A DNA stretch of 5,486 bases, taken from NCBI GenBank assembly GCA_017853455.1, contig JAFMJM010000172.1, forward strand, positions 1 to 5,486, given 5' to 3'. A program made the translations under genes and the position numbers. The notes beneath the pieces are model-generated. The model saw only the letters and a list, made by a program, of their open reading frames with translations. It was not told where the DNA came from and made no database searches. The DNA is from Acidimicrobiia bacterium. Lineage in GTDB: Bacteria; Actinomycetota; Acidimicrobiia; IMCC26256; PALSA-555. Of the stretch, positions 5,429 through 5,486 are shown one piece after another (the first letter of the stretch is position 1; each line of letters opens with the position of its first letter).

Positions 5429-5486
5429 GGGACTGCGACTGCGGAGCGCGGTACTGCTGCTGGGGCGGCTGCTGGTACTGCTGCTG
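5418..5486 (-). CDS. C-terminal end of an unidentified protein with a Gln/Tyr/Pro-rich tail
   Basis: The last 22 codons of a gene entering from the right edge, read as QQQYQQPPQQQYRAPQSQ and ending RGS before TGA at 5420-5418. The frame is preferred because its third positions are mostly G/C, and because the overlap with the GTG of apbE makes an ordinary operon junction. All three minus-strand frames are open here, so the choice is not certain. The repeated QQQY block indicates a disordered tail. The body of the protein is outside the window, so its function is unknown. An FMN-binding partner of ApbE is possible from context only. Confidence 0.5.
   Translation of the reverse strand, partial: QQQYQQPPQQQYRAPQSQSRGS

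Overview
The window comes from a very GC-rich chromosome with strong G/C bias at third codon positions. All six supported genes lie on the minus strand, so the window reads from its right end to its left end. Codon use, Pro/Thr-rich export linkers and the types of family present suggest a high-GC actinobacterium, possibly of the Acidimicrobiia. That placement is an inference, because the window has no rRNA or other marker gene. I saw no mobile element, CRISPR array, tRNA or rRNA.

Right part, in transcription order: the last 22 codons of an unidentified protein with a Gln/Tyr/Pro-rich tail (5486-5418); an ApbE-type FAD:protein FMN transferase (5428-4514), which overlaps that tail by 11 bases; a small five-helix heme membrane protein of the ferric-reductase-like type (4517-3963), joined to apbE by an ATGA overlap; and, 39 bases further on, a lipoprotein alpha/beta-hydrolase (3923-2889). 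ApbE covalently attaches FMN to redox proteins, and ferric-reductase-like proteins carry electrons across the membrane. These two genes therefore look like part of an extracytosolic flavin/heme electron-transfer system whose flavinylated partner lies outside the window. The hydrolase may simply be carried in the same transcript.

Left part: a secreted or surface-anchored right-handed parallel beta-helix protein with ten PTTVP repeats (2812-1400), then a secreted subtilisin-family protease of the aqualysin/proteinase K type (1256 to beyond position 1). Each has its own intergenic promoter region.

The most interesting signal is regulatory. Both left-hand genes are preceded by the same two-block element, TGACTTCAGTC-N13-GCCGAT, with identical internal spacing and at almost the same distance from the start codon. 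Read as TTCAG-N15-GCCGATAC and TTCAG-N15-GCCGATGG, it resembles promoters of the sigma-28 family (FliA/SigD/WhiG), which drive flagellar genes in motile bacteria and developmental genes in some actinobacteria. This suggests that an exported protease and a beta-helix surface protein are co-expressed with a motility or dispersal programme. No wholly new enzyme system is visible in the window.
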